This document shows positions 34,538 through 36,544 of a DNA stretch of 36,544 bases, in pieces. The notes under the pieces were generated by a model. The model was not told the DNA's origin. It was given only the letters and a program-made list of their open reading frames with translations, and did not search any database. The position numbers were made by a program, and so were the translations under genes. Source of the DNA: Planctomyces sp. (GTDB lineage Bacteria; Planctomycetota; Planctomycetia; Planctomycetales; Planctomycetaceae); the NCBI GenBank assembly GCA_027483405.1, contig JAIXUU010000335.1, forward strand, positions 1 through 36,544. Reading direction: 5' to 3'. Numbering within the stretch: position 1 is the first letter of the stretch; each line of letters begins with the position of its first letter.

Positions 34538-36544
34538 GAACGTTTCGCTGGATATTCGGGATTGTCGTTCTGTTGGGAATCGCCGGAGCTGGTGGGGCTG
34601 GGGCACTTTATTTCCGCAGTGATGCCATGCTGCGAGAAGAAGCCTTGCGGCAATTTGCCAGGGCTTGCCCTGATTCGATCATTACGCTCGATGGCGCCCG
34701 ATTTGATTTCAGCGGACGAATTCGTCTGTTTAATCTGCAGATCACGCCCGAAGGTCAAGAATTACCGCTCGCGGTGATTCCGGAATTGATTGTCTCGTTA
34801 GATCGTGAGCAGCTTTCTCAACATCAACTGATTGTCATCGAGCAGCTGAGGCTCATCCAGCCTCATATCCACCTTAAACGTGGTGCGGATGGTCACTGGA
34901 ATTTCGAGAGCCTGGCGTTGGCCCGGCAATCGGCCATGGCGATGCCCGAGATTTTTATTGAGAGCGGACGTTGCCAGATTGAACTGGAGTCCCAGATACA
35001 GCCAGCTTCTGCGCAAGTTGCTCATGAACTTCATTCGGTGGGGGGGGAGGCGCATTCGAAATCAATATCGCTCACGATCGATGACATGGCGTGGTCGTGC
35101 TTCCCGGTATCAGCCAAGCAGGTTTCAATTCGAGGTGAAGCCAGGATCGGTGACATCGGGCGGTTGAATATCGATAATGCCACCATCTCGACAGAGGAAC
35201 GTTTCTGGTCAGTGCATGGCACATGGCAGGGACTGAGATTCACGAATTCGATCTGGAGTTTCGCTTCACGTTTTGATCCAGCGCTCGATCAGCAATGGAA
35301 GCGAGTCTGGAGTCAGCTCATGCAGGGGCTGGATGCTCCTGAGGCATTTTCTGAGTTACCAGAGATCCCACCAGTCCAACTGCATGCCAATTTAGCATTC
35401 AAGGCCATGCAAAAATCTGCAGATGTTCTTCCTGAGTATGAAGTCCATGCTCAGATTGTGAATGGTGGAGTGGCTCATGCGGCATTCCCCATGGCGCTGA
35501 CCGGACTCAAGGGCAACTGTGTCGCTACACACGAAGAGGTCAGACTCGAAAACTTAACAGCTGCGACAGGCTTTACCCAATGGATGGCGCGAGGTGACCA
35601 TCAGTGGAAAAGTGGCCGTACGAGCATTTTTTCAGCAGTTGAAGAACTCGAACTCTCCGACGGTTTACGCCAGAGATTGCCCCCGGCTGTCCGCAAATGG
35701 GCGGAAGAATTGCGGCTGACAGGATTGTTCCGGGCCGAATGCCATATCGAGCATGAAGCGGGGAGCCCGTGGTTGCCGCGGATGATTATTCATGGCAGGG
35801 AATGTGCCTTTCGATACGCGAAGTTTCCTTACCCTGTGGCGGAAGTGAGTGGGCAGATCCAGGTGCAAGGGCGGCAACTGGAAGTTGATGCTCGTGGCAT
35901 GGCGGGTGGAGTTCCGGTGATTTTCCGGGGGATTGCAATCAATCCTGGCCCCATGGCCGATGCCGCCATCGAGATTCGCACTCGAGGCGTGATCATCGAT
36001 GAAACACTCAAAAGCAGTTGCCCTCCGGCGATTGCCGACACGTTGCGATTGCTGCAGATGGAAGGAAAGTCAGACATTGTCGCACGGATCATCCGGCCAC
36101 CTGGTCTGGGAAGTAAATGGGAGACTCAACTGGCCGCCAAGGTGTTTGACGGACGCCTGAAATGTAAGCCATTCCCTTATGAAATGCAGAATGTCAGCGG
36201 TGTCGTGACCTGGCTGAACAATCGACTCGAAATGAAAGATGTGCGGGCCACTCATGGGCAGACCGCACTTGAAGGACGAGGCGTTTTTCAGCGGCAACCC
36301 GAGCAGGACCGTCTCGATCTGGTTGTTGATGTCCATCAGGGAAGTTTTGATCAATCACTATTCGACGCCTTGCCAGCCCATCTGCAAAAGACTTGGCAAG
36401 AGATCAATCCGCGAGGAGGTTTCGATTCGACCGTCGAACTGACGTGGTCACCGGGAATGGAAGTCGATGTCGTGATCCCCAGTCTCCGCCTGACAGGTTG
36501 TGATCTCGCATTGAAGCAGTTCCCTTATGCAATAACTGATGTGC
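34531..36544 (+). CDS. AsmA-like inner-membrane/periplasmic protein, 3' end cut off by window
   Basis: An ATG at 34531 with the strong ribosome site AGGAGGAAA just upstream opens a frame that stays open to the window edge (671 codons seen). It begins MLRTFRWIFGIVVLLGIAG, a single membrane anchor. A long beta-rich region follows with the AsmA N-terminal pattern (ITLDGARFDFSGRIRLFNLQ, then LIVIEQLRLIQPHIHLKRG and GHWNFESLAL). Repeated strands such as FRYAKFPYPVAEVSGQIQVQ and LKCKPFPYEMQNVSGVVTWL recur at 150-residue scale. AsmA-family proteins form periplasm-spanning grooves for phospholipid transport to the outer membrane. The 7-base overlap with the upstream gene implies coupled translation. 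A run of eight G at 35040-35047 lies within the coding region. Confidence 0.8.
   Translation, partial: MLRTFRWIFGIVVLLGIAGAGGAGALYFRSDAMLREEALRQFARACPDSIITLDGARFDFSGRIRLFNLQITPEGQELPLAVIPELIVSLDREQLSQHQLIVIEQLRLIQPHIHLKRGADGHWNFESLALARQSAMAMPEIFIESGRCQIELESQIQPASAQVAHELHSVGGEAHSKSISLTIDDMAWSCFPVSAKQVSIRGEARIGDIGRLNIDNATISTEERFWSVHGTWQGLRFTNSIWSFASRFDPALDQQWKRVWSQLMQGLDAPEAFSELPEIPPVQLHANLAFKAMQKSADVLPEYEVHAQIVNGGVAHAAFPMALTGLKGNCVATHEEVRLENLTAATGFTQWMARGDHQWKSGRTSIFSAVEELELSDGLRQRLPPAVRKWAEELRLTGLFRAECHIEHEAGSPWLPRMIIHGRECAFRYAKFPYPVAEVSGQIQVQGRQLEVDARGMAGGVPVIFRGIAINPGPMADAAIEIRTRGVIIDETLKSSCPPAIADTLRLLQMEGKSDIVARIIRPPGLGSKWETQLAAKVFDGRLKCKPFPYEMQNVSGVVTWLNNRLEMKDVRATHGQTALEGRGVFQRQPEQDRLDLVVDVHQGSFDQSLFDALPAHLQKTWQEINPRGGFDSTVELTWSPGMEVDVVIPSLRLTGCDLALKQFPYAITDV

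Noticed and set aside
1..36544. Insertion sequences, prophage, CRISPR array, toxin-antitoxin or secondary-metabolite cluster
   Set aside because: No transposase, integrase, Cas, phage structural, PKS/NRPS or regular repeat-spacer pattern was seen on either strand.

Overview
The window is a stretch of ordinary-looking chromosome, most likely from a planctomycete, perhaps in the Planctopirus/Planctomycetaceae neighbourhood. That assignment rests on gene style rather than on a marker gene. The style includes moderately GC-rich coding sequence, secreted FAD-dependent oxidoreductases with golvesin-like tails, many long two-component proteins, planctomycete-type large membrane and AsmA-like proteins, and an archaeal-type small kinase of the kind seen in bacteria with methanofuran/H4MPT C1 chemistry. 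I see no rRNA, tRNA, insertion sequence, prophage or CRISPR array. Both ends of the window cut through genes.

Layout. (a) 1-5635, + strand: three genes overlapping by 4 bases each. They encode a secreted FAD oxidoreductase (5' end cut off), a NosR/NapH-like membrane protein with two FMN-binding domains, and an ApbE flavin transferase with a C-terminal membrane anchor. Together they look like a compact flavinylated extracytoplasmic electron-transfer unit. (b) 5687-10402, - strand: a lipoprotein, a large membrane protein of glycosyltransferase-39 appearance, a 66-residue membrane protein and a PfkB sugar kinase. These are interrupted by a 556-base intergenic stretch holding a long imperfect palindrome and a + strand terminator with no obvious gene. 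(c) 10486-14521, - strand: a short Hsp70, an amino-acid-kinase-fold protein (MfnE-like), hisG and hisI. (d) 14906-19234: a response regulator fused to an RsbW-like kinase domain and an orphan ABC ATPase on the - strand, divergent from a hybrid histidine kinase with REC and Hpt domains. (e) 19293-25613: a secreted protein of unknown function, a tandem universal stress protein and a very large GlnE that carries two GlnD-like ACT domains. (f) 25620-28234: an RdgB nucleotide pyrophosphatase facing a divergently transcribed NCS2 purine/pyrimidine-type permease. (g) 28458-36544, + strand: a fumarylacetoacetase-family enzyme, an aminopropyltransferase with a thermospermine-synthase-like active-site loop, PdxJ, an alginate-export-type outer-membrane protein, a polytopic glycosyltransferase-like protein starting at TTG, and an AsmA-like protein running off the right edge.

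The strongest candidates for something little described are the flavinylated redox operon at the left end and the GlnE-ACT fusion, which could sense glutamine directly and has an Asp-to-Glu change in its second nucleotidyltransferase site. Smaller items include a possible small transcript at about 9109-9226, a tandem 21-base duplication in which both glnE and rdgB terminate, and the MfnE-like kinase 22 bases behind hisG.
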